The notes: generated by a model not told the origin, from the letters alone. A DNA stretch of 64,000 nt from an uncultured Draconibacterium sp. (GCF_963677575.1 NZ_OY782038.1:2917501-2981500), one strand, 5' to 3'; positions 1 to 8,920 are shown, counted from the first letter of the stretch. Program-made: numbers and translations.

Positions 1-622
1 GAAGGTTCAGTTCCTTTCGAAATAGGAGATAAAAGAAAATAATAGCGCCTTTCAACCCTACAGCTCCGGCATAGGCAAGAATCAATGCATTTGGTGATAA
101 CCAACCCGCAATATATAGTAGTAAAATCAAGAATATTAAAATCCGCTGTATAAATTCTTTTAAAAAAGTACCCAAAACTGCATTGTAAAGCATTTTATTT
201 AAGAGATCAAGCAAATTGAAAAGCAGGGCCAAAAAAGTAAGTGGGATCATTATATTCACATATTGTGAGAATAGGGCTGATTTTTCCAAGTTACTCTCCA
301 CCAGCCATGGTCGAATTAAAAGAAATGTGACAAAAAATAAAATGAATCCTGAAAGCATTACCACAAAAGCGATAAAAACAAATCCGTTATGTCCTTTAGC
401 CTTGTCTCGGAATTGAGGAAAAAGCCGGGCAGTTACTCCATGAAATCCCAAAAGAGAAAATTGCGCAAAAATATCGGACCAAGCCAGCAATAGTGCAAAT
501 AAGCCAACAATCTCAGGTGTCAAATAATTCGGGTAAAGATATGCAGTAGTTATAAAACCAATACCTACCCCCAAATACGACCACAATGCACCTTTAATAG
601 ATTGTTTAATAATGATTCCCAT
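1..622 (-). CDS. Oligosaccharide flippase (Wzx-like), N-terminal part, cut by window edge
   Basis: Translating the minus strand from an ATG at 622 gives about 207 codons open to the left edge, so the C-terminal half is missing. The product begins MGIIIKQSIKGALWSY and then alternates long hydrophobic helices with short basic loops (a loop LFPQFRDKAKGHNG near residue 70). This is the usual look of Bacteroidota polysaccharide flippases of the MATE-like/MVF superfamily, which move lipid-linked repeat units across the inner membrane. It lies on the same strand as the wbp sugar-nucleotide genes but is separated from them by a plus-strand gene. I see no strong ribosome binding site. Flippase is a family-level call from the N-terminal helices only; an O-antigen polymerase is less likely. 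Confidence 0.75.
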   Translation of the reverse strand, partial: MGIIIKQSIKGALWSYLGVGIGFITTAYLYPNYLTPEIVGLFALLLAWSDIFAQFSLLGFHGVTARLFPQFRDKAKGHNGFVFIAFVVMLSGFILFFVTFLLIRPWLVESNLEKSALFSQYVNIMIPLTFLALLFNLLDLLNKMLYNAVLGTFLKEFIQRILIFLILLLYIAGWLSPNALILAYAGAVGLKGAIIFFYLLFRKELNL

Positions 623-1244
623 AAATGGCTCTGCAGTAATTGCTGTTATTTTTTTATCAATAGAATTTAATACGCCAAAAATAAGCTTTCTACGGAAACA
701 TTATCCAATTTGTAAAAATCTTTAAATAATGCTTCTATTCCATTTTTGCAGGCAATTAACCCAGGCTACACTTTAATCTCAAAAGCACCAAATACCAAAA
801 TAACCGAAACAACGCCTCCAATACAACAACCTGCGTATCATTTTCTAAAACCAATAGTAACTCTTCTTAAACCTCACCTCCTTTTTGATTAACCAGGGGT
901 ACTTTTACCTTAACCACACCTCCATTTACGTTTGGGCAGGGTACTTTTTCTTAAACTACATCTCCGCTCTTATTAAGGGCACATCAAATCAATTATGGGC
1001 TAACTGTTTTCACGTTATCAATACCGCTTTTCTATGGCCCTGTCATTTTTCCCTAAAAGTCAAGCTTTTATATAACATAAACTATATGGATAGAAACGCT
1101 TTAATAACTATTGTGCAAAACCAATGATTACCGTAACTTTTCATCTGTTAACGCGAAAATGCACCATGCAATTGATTATCTTTTATTTATCAACCTTCAA
1201 CTCATGGTCTTTCCGCCAAATATTAATTTCAAAATTTAAAACCG
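623..1244. other. Gene-poor stretch
   Basis: About 620 bases between the flippase start and the 217-residue gene. An 80-codon plus-strand ORF at 885-1127 has no recognisable domain and its first part is made by a degenerate tandem repeat, so I do not call it a gene. The stretch should hold the flippase promoter, but no exact TAnnTTTG element stands out. Confidence 0.5.
857..982. repeat. Degenerate 42-bp tandem repeat, three units
   Basis: Units start at 857, 899 and 941, giving a constant 42-bp period. Each begins gta(a/c)(c/t)t, then a pyrimidine run, then c(c/t)TTAA, then a CACCTCC-like block (ACCTCACCTCC, ACCACACCTCC, ACTACATCTCC) and a G-rich end. Divergence between units is considerable. 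The period is a multiple of three, so the overlapping ORF shows a 14-residue repeat (GYFYLNHTSIYVWA then GYFFLNYISALIKG). Function unknown. Confidence 0.5.
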
Positions 1245-1898
1245 ATGAAAGGAAAATCGATTAACAACTTTATGGAAGATTGTCGTATTGCTATCTTTAA
1301 TGCGGCCGACGACGAAATTATCAGCACACGTTTCGCACCCTTTGGATACGACGAAACAAAACACCAAAGCAACAAAACATTGTTTCAGGAAACAACCGAC
1401 ATTATTGCACAAAACAAAATCGAACACGCCGAATACGACACGGCACGTATCGATTTTAACGATGCCGTTGATGCCGCCCGTAAAATTTACAACAGTATTA
1501 CCCGTTCGCTACAGTATTGGTACAGCCCCGAAACCCGGGAAGCTTTAAAACTGGGGCTTTACAACAACAAAATTGCTCGCTATGCCGATTTTGTTCAGGC
1601 AGGAAAAGAATTCTACACCGAACTCATTAAACAGCCGGATGTAATAGAAAAGTTAGTTCCCTTTGGCCATACACAGGAAAATATAGTTGAATACCAAACA
1701 AACATTAACAGTTTGGATGACCTGCGTGCCAAACGCGAAAAAGAAAGCGGCGATGCACAATACTACGTAAAAGCCCGCAACGCTAAAATGGACAAACTGG
1801 CCGATATAGTGGCAGATATCAAACGCCTGGGAAAACTCGTCTTCACCGAAGATGAAGCGCAATACCTCGAAAAACTCGGAATAATTGTGAAATCATAA
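1245..1898 (+). CDS. Conserved-looking hypothetical helical protein, 217 aa
   Basis: The predicted protein is soluble, charged and rich in helix-forming residues, with no signal peptide and no membrane segment. It contains the segments YNSITRSLQYWYSPETRE (about 81-98) and ARNAKMDKLADIVADIK (about 178-194), which look like amphipathic helices. I do not recognise a catalytic motif. Codon use and length argue for a real gene, and it is the only plus-strand gene within the minus-strand polysaccharide block. It ends shortly before a possible hairpin terminator. It resembles the stand-alone helical proteins of unknown function that are common in Bacteroidota, but I cannot name a family. Confidence 0.7.
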   Translation: MKGKSINNFMEDCRIAIFNAADDEIISTRFAPFGYDETKHQSNKTLFQETTDIIAQNKIEHAEYDTARIDFNDAVDAARKIYNSITRSLQYWYSPETREALKLGLYNNKIARYADFVQAGKEFYTELIKQPDVIEKLVPFGHTQENIVEYQTNINSLDDLRAKREKESGDAQYYVKARNAKMDKLADIVADIKRLGKLVFTEDEAQYLEKLGIIVKS

Positions 1899-1905
1899 CA
1901 CGGAT

Positions 1906-1960
1906 ACCCCCTTCGTTTGCATCAAAAAATCTTCTTCACGCATCGAGGGGTTTCTCTTTA
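1906..1960 (+). terminator. Possible terminator after the 217-aa gene
   Basis: A CCCCTTCG arm at about 1907-1914 can pair with CGAGGGG at 1944-1950, with an inner TGC/GCA pairing, and is followed by tttctcttta. The loop is long and the stem imperfect, so this is tentative. Confidence 0.35.
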
Positions 1961-2016
1961 GTGCAAAAGTTTCTCCATTTTAAAAACAAATCTTCGTGTT
2001 TGTGTACCATAACTAC

Positions 2017-2913
2017 CTACCCAAAATCACGAATCTCTTCCGTCAACTGAATACTCTCCCTAACATCCTCAACCCCAAAACCATTCCCGGCTAAGATATG
2101 GCGGTATGATTCGGTATGAAGATCTGTAAAGCCATCAGTAAAGTCGATTTCTTCATCGTTTACTATCATCGAACGGAAAGTTCTTTTCCCACCTAGTTTA
2201 ACCTGATCGGGCAGGTCGCTTTCATCAAGGCTCAAATGCCAGTTTACTTCTGCATTCTCTAGTTTTAAAGTGCCTACTGCTTTAAAAGGCCGGTAAATAT
2301 TTACTTTGCAATCGCGCACACTACCAAATATCCAGATCAGCATATCAAACAGGTGAATACCAATGTTGGTGGCTATTCCTCCTGATTTTTGCACATCGCC
2401 TTTCCAGCTTTTAAAATACCACTTACCCCGCGTGGTGATATAGTTAAGATCAATCTTGTAAAATTTATCTTTACCGGCAAGGTCGACTTTCCTTTTTAAA
2501 TCGAGAATGGCCGGATGATGACGAAGTTGCAAAATGGTGTAAACGCGTTTCCCGGTTTCTGCTTCAATATCTTTGATAATCCGCATTTCGTCGGGATGTA
2601 TCACCATGGGTTTTTCGCAAATGGCATTAGCACCGTTCCTCAAGGCAAAACGAATGTGCGTAGGATGCATATAGTTTGGCGTACAAATACTTACATAATC
2701 AATTGGTGTTCCGGCCATGCGCTGATCGTCCATAAAGCGATCGAGATTTTCATGTTCGAGAAAAAACTCGGCCTCAGGGAAATAGCTGTCCATGCACCCC
2801 ATCACATCAAAACGATCGGAAGCACAAACCAGCTGATTGCCCGTTTCCTTAATTGCTCTCATGTGCCGCTTAGCAATATAACCGGCTGCCCCTATTAATG
2901 CAAATCGTTTCAT
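2017..2913 (-). CDS. wbpB: Gfo/Idh/MocA dehydrogenase, UDP-GlcNAc uronate 3-dehydrogenase type (WbpB/WlbA-like)
   Basis: This would oxidise C3 of UDP-2-acetamido-2-deoxyglucuronate, giving the 3-keto substrate of the neighbouring aminotransferase. The protein (298 aa) has an N-terminal Rossmann start (FALIGAAGYIAKRH, residues 4-17), the family EKP motif at 100-102 with K101, and a GGIATNIGIHLFDML segment at 178-192 with conserved H187. The length is slightly below the 310-320 usual for WlbA. It is the last gene of the minus-strand run wbpE-wbpD-wbpA-wbpB, 72 bases after wbpA. The assignment to WbpB rather than another MocA oxidoreductase rests mainly on that complete pathway context. Confidence 0.85.
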   Translation of the reverse strand: MKRFALIGAAGYIAKRHMRAIKETGNQLVCASDRFDVMGCMDSYFPEAEFFLEHENLDRFMDDQRMAGTPIDYVSICTPNYMHPTHIRFALRNGANAICEKPMVIHPDEMRIIKDIEAETGKRVYTILQLRHHPAILDLKRKVDLAGKDKFYKIDLNYITTRGKWYFKSWKGDVQKSGGIATNIGIHLFDMLIWIFGSVRDCKVNIYRPFKAVGTLKLENAEVNWHLSLDESDLPDQVKLGGKRTFRSMIVNDEEIDFTDGFTDLHTESYRHILAGNGFGVEDVRESIQLTEEIRDFG

Positions 2914-2985
2914 CTTTAAGAAGTGAGATATTAGTACTGAGTAGTGAGTATTCTACTTTGAACACTGAACTCTAAACATTGAACT

Positions 2986-4296
2986 TTACAATTTATACAC
3001 TTTCTCCGAAGCTTCTTCAATCACATTCCGCATATCAACCACCAGTTTTGAATGTACTTGAATAAAGTCGGCATCAAAAACAGAATGATTGGTTGTTATA
3101 ACCACGCAATCTGCATCTGCCAGTGCCTCTTCGGTTAATTGCACCGATTCCAGCTTATTCCCTTTTTCAGTTTTTATGGCAGGTATAAAAGGATCGTGAT
3201 AGCTAACCTCGCCTCCTTTTTGAATAACGGTATCAATAATTTCAAGGGCAGGCGATTCGCGTTCGTCATCAATATTCGGTTTGTATGCGACACCCAGGAA
3301 CAGCACTTTACTTCCATTCACCGCCTTCTTTTGTCGGTTTAAGGCAGTGGCTATTTTTATATACATATAATGCGGCATCCGCATATTAATATGCCCCGCA
3401 GTATGTATCATACTCAGGTCGAATTGAAACTTCTTTGCAATGTGTTCCAGGTAAAAAGGATCGAGCGGGATACAGTGTCCGCCAACTCCCGGCCCCGGAT
3501 AAAACGCCTGAAATCCAAACGGCTTGGTTTTGGCGGCTTCAATCACTTCCCAAATATTAATGTCCATTTTCCCGGATAAAAGAGCCAACTCGTTAATTAA
3601 ACTAATATTGATTAAACGATATGTATTTTCCAGGATTTTTACCATCTCGGCCACCCGTGGTGAACTTACCGGATGAATATTATCGATGGCAAATTTATAA
3701 ATAGCTTGTCCTATTTCCAATCCGTCTTCGGTTAGAGCTCCCAACACCTTTGGCGTATTCTTGGTAACAAAATTCTTATTACCGGGATCAACACGTTCTG
3801 GAGAATAAGCGAGCCAAAAATCATCACCATGTTTCATCCCCGATTCTTTTTCGATGATCGGAAGCATAAAATCCTCGGTGGTAGTTGGATAAGTTGTGCT
3901 TTCGAGGCTAATAAAAGTACCCGGCTTCATGTGCTCTCCGATCTCCTCGCAAGCCGACTGAATGTAACTCATGTCGGGTTTCTTGAAACGATCCAGTGGT
4001 GTTGGAACACAGATCAAAAGCGCGTCACATTTATTCATCTCAGAGAAATCGGTTGTTGCATGAAAAGTTACATTCTCCACAACTTCACGCAGTGCTACAT
4101 CCCTTACATCTTTGATATAATTCTCACCACTGTTTATCTTATTTACTTTTTTTTCGTTTTTATCAAAGCCTAAAACATGAACGCCAGCTTCAGCGAAACC
4201 AACTGCAAGCGGTAATCCAACATAACCCAACCCGATTATACCAACTACCAGTTCCTTTTGTTCTACCTTCTTTAAAATATTAGTTTTATGATTCAT
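2986..4296 (-). CDS. wbpA: UDP-N-acetylglucosamine 6-dehydrogenase (WbpA/WecC family)
   Basis: A nucleotide-sugar 6-dehydrogenase that performs two NAD-dependent oxidations of the C6 hydroxyl to a carboxylate, giving UDP-GlcNAc uronate. At 436 aa it has the expected length. The NAD-binding GLGYVG motif is at 22-27, the EMVKILENTYR helix with catalytic-type K220 and N224 follows, and the GGHCIPLDP motif carries the nucleophile C275. The C-terminal UDP-binding domain includes the YKPNIDDERESP segment. It lies between wbpD and wbpB in the minus-strand operon. The neighbours make UDP-GlcNAc a better substrate guess than UDP-ManNAc or UDP-Glc. Confidence 0.92.
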   Translation of the reverse strand: MNHKTNILKKVEQKELVVGIIGLGYVGLPLAVGFAEAGVHVLGFDKNEKKVNKINSGENYIKDVRDVALREVVENVTFHATTDFSEMNKCDALLICVPTPLDRFKKPDMSYIQSACEEIGEHMKPGTFISLESTTYPTTTEDFMLPIIEKESGMKHGDDFWLAYSPERVDPGNKNFVTKNTPKVLGALTEDGLEIGQAIYKFAIDNIHPVSSPRVAEMVKILENTYRLINISLINELALLSGKMDINIWEVIEAAKTKPFGFQAFYPGPGVGGHCIPLDPFYLEHIAKKFQFDLSMIHTAGHINMRMPHYMYIKIATALNRQKKAVNGSKVLFLGVAYKPNIDDERESPALEIIDTVIQKGGEVSYHDPFIPAIKTEKGNKLESVQLTEEALADADCVVITTNHSVFDADFIQVHSKLVVDMRNVIEEASEKVYKL

Positions 4297-4371
4297 TCGT
4301 TTATAATTGTTTACTTTTTATGGTAACTCATGGAACTCGCATAATCATACTCCTGTGTATAAAAAGGCTGT

Positions 4372-4953
4372 TTATATGCTCGTTTCATCATTTACCATTT
4401 CCAGATTTGTGCCTGCTAAATTATACTTTTCTCCGGTTTTAGGGCAAGTTAAATCGTCGCCCAAAATTTCTCCACTGCGGCTCACCCAACCAGTTTGTTT
4501 GGCGGGAACTCCCGTCACCAATGCAAATGGTAAGATATCCTTTGTAACGACTGCTCCGGCACCGATCATACAATATTCGCCCAAAGTTACTCCGCATACT
4601 ATTGTGACGTTTGCTCCTATTGTTGCCCCTTTTTTTACCAATGTTGTTTTGAATTCATCTTTTCGCTCAACACTACTACGAGGATTGACAACATTGGTAA
4701 ACACCATTGAAGGCCCCAAAAATACGTCATCCTCACAAATTACTCCTTCATACACTGAAACATTATTCTGCACTTTCACATTGTTGCCTAAAATTACATT
4801 GTTGCCAACAAAAACATTTTGCCCAAGGATGCAACTCGTTCCAATTATAGCAGAACTCATTACATGCGAAAAGTGCCATACTTTCGATCCGGAACCTATT
4901 TTCGCTCCATCATCAATAACCGCTGTTTTGTGCGCGTAATATTCGTTTTCCAT
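4372..4953 (-). CDS. wbpD: Left-handed beta-helix N-acetyltransferase (WbpD/WlbB-like)
   Basis: The product (193 aa) is made of hexapeptide repeats, for example IIGTSCILGQNVFVGNNVIL and IGANVTIVCGVTLGEYCMIG, which form a left-handed beta-helix trimer. In the WbpABED pathway this enzyme acetylates the 3-amino group of UDP-2-acetamido-3-amino-2,3-dideoxyglucuronate with acetyl-CoA. It is 11 bases downstream of the aminotransferase gene on the same strand, which fits consecutive steps. A long opposite-strand reading frame (4307-4939) is a shadow of this repetitive gene. Confidence 0.9.
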   Translation of the reverse strand: MENEYYAHKTAVIDDGAKIGSGSKVWHFSHVMSSAIIGTSCILGQNVFVGNNVILGNNVKVQNNVSVYEGVICEDDVFLGPSMVFTNVVNPRSSVERKDEFKTTLVKKGATIGANVTIVCGVTLGEYCMIGAGAVVTKDILPFALVTGVPAKQTGWVSRSGEILGDDLTCPKTGEKYNLAGTNLEMVNDETSI

Positions 4954-4964
4954 TGTTTTAATTC

Positions 4965-6089
4965 TTATCGCTTTTGCGGGAAACTTTTAACTGCCTCAAC
5001 AATAAATTTTAATTGTTCCTCATCCATCTCGGTGTGCATTGGCAGCGACAATACGGTATGCGTTAATTTCTCAGCTACCGGAAAGTTTCCTTCATGATAC
5101 CCTAAATTTCCGTATGCCTCCTGCAAATGCAAGGCTTTCGGATAATACACCATTGATGGAATTCCTTTTGCTTCCAAATAATTTCTCAATTCATGTCTAT
5201 CCTCCATTTGAATGGTATATTGATGAAAAGTATGTGTGCTAAATTCAGCCCTGGCAGGTATTTTAACCCCTGACAGATTTTGTAAATGCTCATCATAGAA
5301 ACGAGCTGCAGTTTGACGGGCTTTTATATGCTTATTAATGTATTTTAATTTCACCTCAAGAATTGCAGCCTGCATACTATCGAGCCGTGAGTTTATTCCA
5401 ACTCGTTGATATTCGTATTTGGCTTTCATACCGTGATTGGCAACAGAACGAATCTTGTCGGCCATTGTTTTATCGTCTGAGTATACTGCACCGCCATCGC
5501 CAAAAGCACCCAAATTTTTTGAAGGAAAAAATGAATTACAACCTATGTGGCCGATTGTTCCGGCTTTCTTTTTTGTTCCGTCAGCAAAAAGATAATCTGT
5601 TCCCAACGCCTGACATGCATCTTCAACCACAAACAGCTCATACTTTTCAGCAATGTTTAATATTGCGTCCATATTGGCACATTGCCCAAAAAGATGCACC
5701 GGCAAAATTGCTTTTGTTTTTGAGGTTATTACCTTTTCAATTTGCGTAACATCCAGATTAAAAGTATCCAGACAAACATCAACAAAAACAGGTTTTAACC
5801 CCATCAACACCAAAACTTCAACGGCTGAAATAAACGAAAAAGGAGTGGTAATTACCTCATCGCCCGGCTTTAATTCCAAAGCCATAAAAGCCAGCTGCAA
5901 GGCATCCGTTCCGTTTCCACATGCAACGACATTGGTACTGAGATAATCAGACAATTTCGCTTCGAAATCAAGCACCTTTCCACTCTTTATAAAGCGTGTA
6001 GACTTTATCACCTCCTGAATGGCGTCATCAATCTCCGCCTTCATGGTAAGGTATTGCCCATAAATGTCAGACATATGGATGGATTGCAT
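4965..6089 (-). CDS. wbpE: DegT/DnrJ/EryC1 sugar aminotransferase (WbpE/WlbC-like)
   Basis: A PLP-dependent aminotransferase of 374 aa that would transfer an amino group from glutamate to the 3-keto sugar made by WbpB. The VEDACQALGTD motif (D157) binds the PLP pyridine nitrogen, and the internal-aldimine lysine is K191 in FFPSKNLGAFGDGGA. CGNGTDAL (57-64) is the phosphate-binding turn. It is the first gene of the operon, preceded by a near-consensus promoter. Two starts are possible (6089, or a Met five codons later at 6074); the longer is given. Confidence 0.92.
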   Translation of the reverse strand: MQSIHMSDIYGQYLTMKAEIDDAIQEVIKSTRFIKSGKVLDFEAKLSDYLSTNVVACGNGTDALQLAFMALELKPGDEVITTPFSFISAVEVLVLMGLKPVFVDVCLDTFNLDVTQIEKVITSKTKAILPVHLFGQCANMDAILNIAEKYELFVVEDACQALGTDYLFADGTKKKAGTIGHIGCNSFFPSKNLGAFGDGGAVYSDDKTMADKIRSVANHGMKAKYEYQRVGINSRLDSMQAAILEVKLKYINKHIKARQTAARFYDEHLQNLSGVKIPARAEFSTHTFHQYTIQMEDRHELRNYLEAKGIPSMVYYPKALHLQEAYGNLGYHEGNFPVAEKLTHTVLSLPMHTEMDEEQLKFIVEAVKSFPQKR

Positions 6090-6115
6090 ACTGCTAGCTT
6101 GTTTTTAATAAACTA

Positions 6116-6123
6116 TAAAAGTA
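6116..6123 (-). promoter_or_regulatory. Candidate -7 element for the wbp operon
   Basis: Read on the minus strand this is TACTTTTA, one base from the Bacteroidota consensus TAnnTTTG, and lies 26 bases ahead of the wbpE start. No clear -33 element was identified, so confidence is moderate. Confidence 0.4.
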
Positions 6124-6192
6124 TAAATTTAGTGCACAGAATAATTCAAACGTTTTTTATTTTGCACATTTCCGATCCGATAGATATAAAAT

Positions 6193-6714
6193 ATGATAAT
6201 AGATTCCAGTCGAATACCAAATTCTTTCTTCCAACGCAATGTAACCGAAGTTGCGCCCGATTTACTCGGGAAAATCTTGATAAGATGTTTTGAGGACGGA
6301 ACAACACAAAAGTTTATGATTACTGAAACGGAAGCCTATCGCGGTGGCAAAGACAAAGCCTGTCATGCCAATAAAGGGAAAACTGCACGTACTAAAGTGA
6401 TGTTTGACGAAGGTGGATTAGTATACGTTTACCTGATATATGGGATGTATTGGATGTTAAATTTTGTTACTGGCGATGCAGGAGATTCTTCTGCCGTTTT
6501 AATTCGGGGAGTGGAAGGTATTTCAGGGCCGGGAAGAGTTGGCCGGGCACTGCAACTCGACAAATCGTTTTATGGTGAAAACCTTGAAACTTCACAAAGA
6601 ATATGGATTGAAGATTCGGGAATGAATCCACAGTTCACAACTGCTCCACGTGTTGGGATTGATTATGCCGGCGAACCATGGGTTAGCAAACCATGGCGGT
6701 TTATTTTAAAGTAA
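6193..6714 (+). CDS. DNA-3-methyladenine glycosylase, AAG/MPG family
   Basis: This base-excision repair enzyme removes alkylated and deaminated purines by flipping them out of the helix. The TETEAYRGGKDKACHA segment starts at residue 44 and contains the catalytic glutamate (E47) and stacking tyrosine (Y49) of the family. YVYLIYGMYWMLN and the ISGPGRVGRAL segment are also typical. At 173 aa it is a little shorter than most bacterial members (about 190-200), mainly at the termini, with core motifs intact. It is divergent from the wbp operon and convergent with the POT transporter, so it is probably a single-gene unit. Confidence 0.9.
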   Translation: MIIDSSRIPNSFFQRNVTEVAPDLLGKILIRCFEDGTTQKFMITETEAYRGGKDKACHANKGKTARTKVMFDEGGLVYVYLIYGMYWMLNFVTGDAGDSSAVLIRGVEGISGPGRVGRALQLDKSFYGENLETSQRIWIEDSGMNPQFTTAPRVGIDYAGEPWVSKPWRFILK

Positions 6715-6733
6715 TTCCTGAGAATTCTATAAA

Positions 6734-8170
6734 TTATTGTCGTTTCCCTTTCATCACAAACTTATCATACAAGAAAAGCGCCACAACCGCTGCCAGTCCA
6801 ATTATAAGGATCACCATCCAAATTTGCGACGGATTATATTTATCCCACAGCTGGTTGGTCAGTTCGGCCGGAGTCATTCCCATTTTTTCTGCAGCTGCGT
6901 TGAAGTATTCATTTTGTGTAAGTCCATCAGCTAGCTGAATGCCTTTTTCTGCTACTTCCTGCCGCACAAAAACGTTCTTATCCGACATACCACCGTAAAC
7001 ATTTCCTGAAATAATACCTGCAAACACGTTACCCAAAAATACAGGAATAAACGAGTAGCCCATGTACAGTGCCTTTTTATCGGTCGGCGCAATTCGCCCA
7101 ATATATTCGGTAATCTTTGGCGATCCCGCCATTTCGCCAATAGCAAAAATATAAATGGCAACCAACGTAAACAGTACATTCTGTGTAGCAAGCGTTAGTG
7201 CCATACCAATCGCACACACCAAAAATCCGGTCATCATAGAACGCAACGGACGCCATTTCATTACAGCGGCAGAAACAATGATCTGGAAAATAATGATGAA
7301 CATCGCATCGAAATTGGTAATAAATTCGGCCTCCATTTGTCCGGTTTCGGCAATACCATAATTTTCGCTAAAGAACGGAAGGTACTGATGAAAGAAATTG
7401 TAAACGGCACTGGTGTCAACCCACTGTGCAATAAAAACAGGAAGCGTAAAGAAAAGCTGGTTATACATTGTCCAGAAACCGGCTACAATAACCAGAAACA
7501 GTAAGAATTTAAAGTCTTTTACTACCAATACAATATTAGTAAAAACCTTCCCGATCGACTCCCAAATTGAATCGGTATTAGCTACGCGGTCAGGCTCTTT
7601 GTAAAACAAAAGCAAAATGAAGTTTAAAGCCACAATACCTGCCGAGATATAAAAAATCAACTCCGATTGTCCTTTGTAGATCAGGGTAACTAAAGGCCCA
7701 AAGAAAGCCCCAATATTTACCATCATATAGAAAATACCGAAACCAATCGATGCCGTTTCATCGTTGGTTGTTTTAGCAATTGTTGCAGAAATAATTGGTT
7801 TAAAAAGTGCTGCACCCAACGCCAGATAAAGATACATAGCAAAAACTCCGGCAAATGTATCGAAGTGTGGAAGTAAAATAAACGCCGATGTATACACGGA
7901 AAAAGCAATAAACAACACCCGTTTATAACCATATTTATCGGCAATTGCCCCTGTTATCACCGGCAGAAAATAAAGAATACCGGTACCAATACCCATTATC
8001 AAACCTTTTTGCTCCTGAGAGAATTCCAATCCTCCCATATCTGCCGATCCGGTTAGATAATTGGCAAACAGCATAAAGAAGCCGTACCATGCCCAACGTT
8101 CAAATAATTCAATTGTATTCGCAACCCAGAAACTGCGGTTGTATTTTTTTAATACCGAAACAAATGCCAT
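6734..8170 (-). CDS. POT family proton-coupled peptide transporter
   Basis: An MFS protein of 478 aa with about 12-14 hydrophobic helices. The first helix has the POT signature form ExxER (ELFERWAWYG, E21/E24/R25), which couples proton binding to di- or tripeptide uptake. A hydrophilic insert near 400-445 (KNVFVRQEVAEKGIQLADG) separates the last helices. It stands alone between convergent and divergent neighbours. POT is well supported by the motif; the substrate could also be another small solute, because the family includes nitrate and amino-acid carriers. Confidence 0.85.
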   Translation of the reverse strand: MAFVSVLKKYNRSFWVANTIELFERWAWYGFFMLFANYLTGSADMGGLEFSQEQKGLIMGIGTGILYFLPVITGAIADKYGYKRVLFIAFSVYTSAFILLPHFDTFAGVFAMYLYLALGAALFKPIISATIAKTTNDETASIGFGIFYMMVNIGAFFGPLVTLIYKGQSELIFYISAGIVALNFILLLFYKEPDRVANTDSIWESIGKVFTNIVLVVKDFKFLLFLVIVAGFWTMYNQLFFTLPVFIAQWVDTSAVYNFFHQYLPFFSENYGIAETGQMEAEFITNFDAMFIIIFQIIVSAAVMKWRPLRSMMTGFLVCAIGMALTLATQNVLFTLVAIYIFAIGEMAGSPKITEYIGRIAPTDKKALYMGYSFIPVFLGNVFAGIISGNVYGGMSDKNVFVRQEVAEKGIQLADGLTQNEYFNAAAEKMGMTPAELTNQLWDKYNPSQIWMVILIIGLAAVVALFLYDKFVMKGKRQ

Positions 8171-8282
8171 ATCGCCTTAATTTGTTGAAGTTCGTAAGGT
8201 AACATTTTTCGAAATACGTTCAGCACCATATACCCATGGAGCTGACATATCGCATAAAAAATCGGCTAAAAAATGGAATGGG

Positions 8283-8777
8283 CTATAATCCAGGGGCGAA
8301 AAAGACCGACACAAATGTGATAATCATAATGATAAGAAACAACACAATAAAAAATCCGATTACTCCCAGTTTAAAACCATAACTCTGTTTTTCACGTTTT
8401 GTGGAGTTTTTCAAACGCTCGATAGATTCAACCAGTTTTTTCGGCGCCTGATCATTTTTAATGATGTAATCGGCTGCACCTAGTTTCATAATTTTTATGG
8501 CAATATCCACTTTGCTTTGCGCACTCAGAAAAATAAAATCTATTTGGCTGTGTTCGCGCTCCACCTGTAACATAAACTCCAAACCGTTAATTCCTTCCGA
8601 CGAATAATCTAATATTATAACATCAGGTTTTAAGTGAAGCTGCTTGAGACATTCTTCTCCGTTTTTAAAAACTTTTAGATTCGAAAACTTCTTCGATTGC
8701 AAATAGCCAACAATTAGATCTTTGTAAACGGTACTGTCTTCGATCAGAAAAATTAAAGGATTTTTTGTCTCTTGCAT
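8283..8777 (-). CDS. Response-regulator receiver domain with C-terminal membrane anchor
   Basis: From the ATG at 8777 the protein is 164 aa. Residues 6-125 form a receiver domain with the acidic pair E13/D14, the phosphoacceptor D57 in DVIILDYSSEG, S85 in FLSAQ and K107 in YIIKND. After a basic linker (STKREKQSYG) comes a single strongly hydrophobic helix at about 138-160 and the C-terminus APGL, so the receiver would be tethered to the inner face of the membrane. There is no DNA-binding or enzymatic output domain. The frame is open 33 codons further upstream, but that extension has no domain content. No histidine kinase is adjacent; the nearest lies 3 kb away on the other strand. Confidence 0.8.
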   Translation of the reverse strand: MQETKNPLIFLIEDSTVYKDLIVGYLQSKKFSNLKVFKNGEECLKQLHLKPDVIILDYSSEGINGLEFMLQVEREHSQIDFIFLSAQSKVDIAIKIMKLGAADYIIKNDQAPKKLVESIERLKNSTKREKQSYGFKLGVIGFFIVLFLIIMIITFVSVFFAPGL

Positions 8778-8893
8778 AATTTTAGAAATAGTGTTAGTAC
8801 CAGCTTTAAAATTAACACTATTTTTTTTAGTAAACAACAGGGCATAAATGCTCAAAAAAACCGCAATCATTCGCAACTGAAGAGAGAAAAAGG

Positions 8894-8901
8894 TACTTTT
8901 G
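8894..8901 (+). promoter_or_regulatory. -7 promoter element for coaX
   Basis: TACTTTTG, an exact match to the Bacteroidota TAnnTTTG element, ends 19 bases before the coaX ATG. A TTCG about 20 bases upstream could serve as a weak -33 box. Confidence 0.6.
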
Positions 8902-8920
8902 AAAATTTAATATCTGAATT

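Noticed and set aside
885..1127. 80-codon plus-strand ORF
   Set aside because: No recognisable domain, part of it is produced by a 42-bp repeat, and there is no convincing ribosome binding site.
4307..4939. 210-codon ORF on the plus strand
   Set aside because: Antisense to the hexapeptide-repeat acetyltransferase gene; its regular sequence keeps the opposite strand open.
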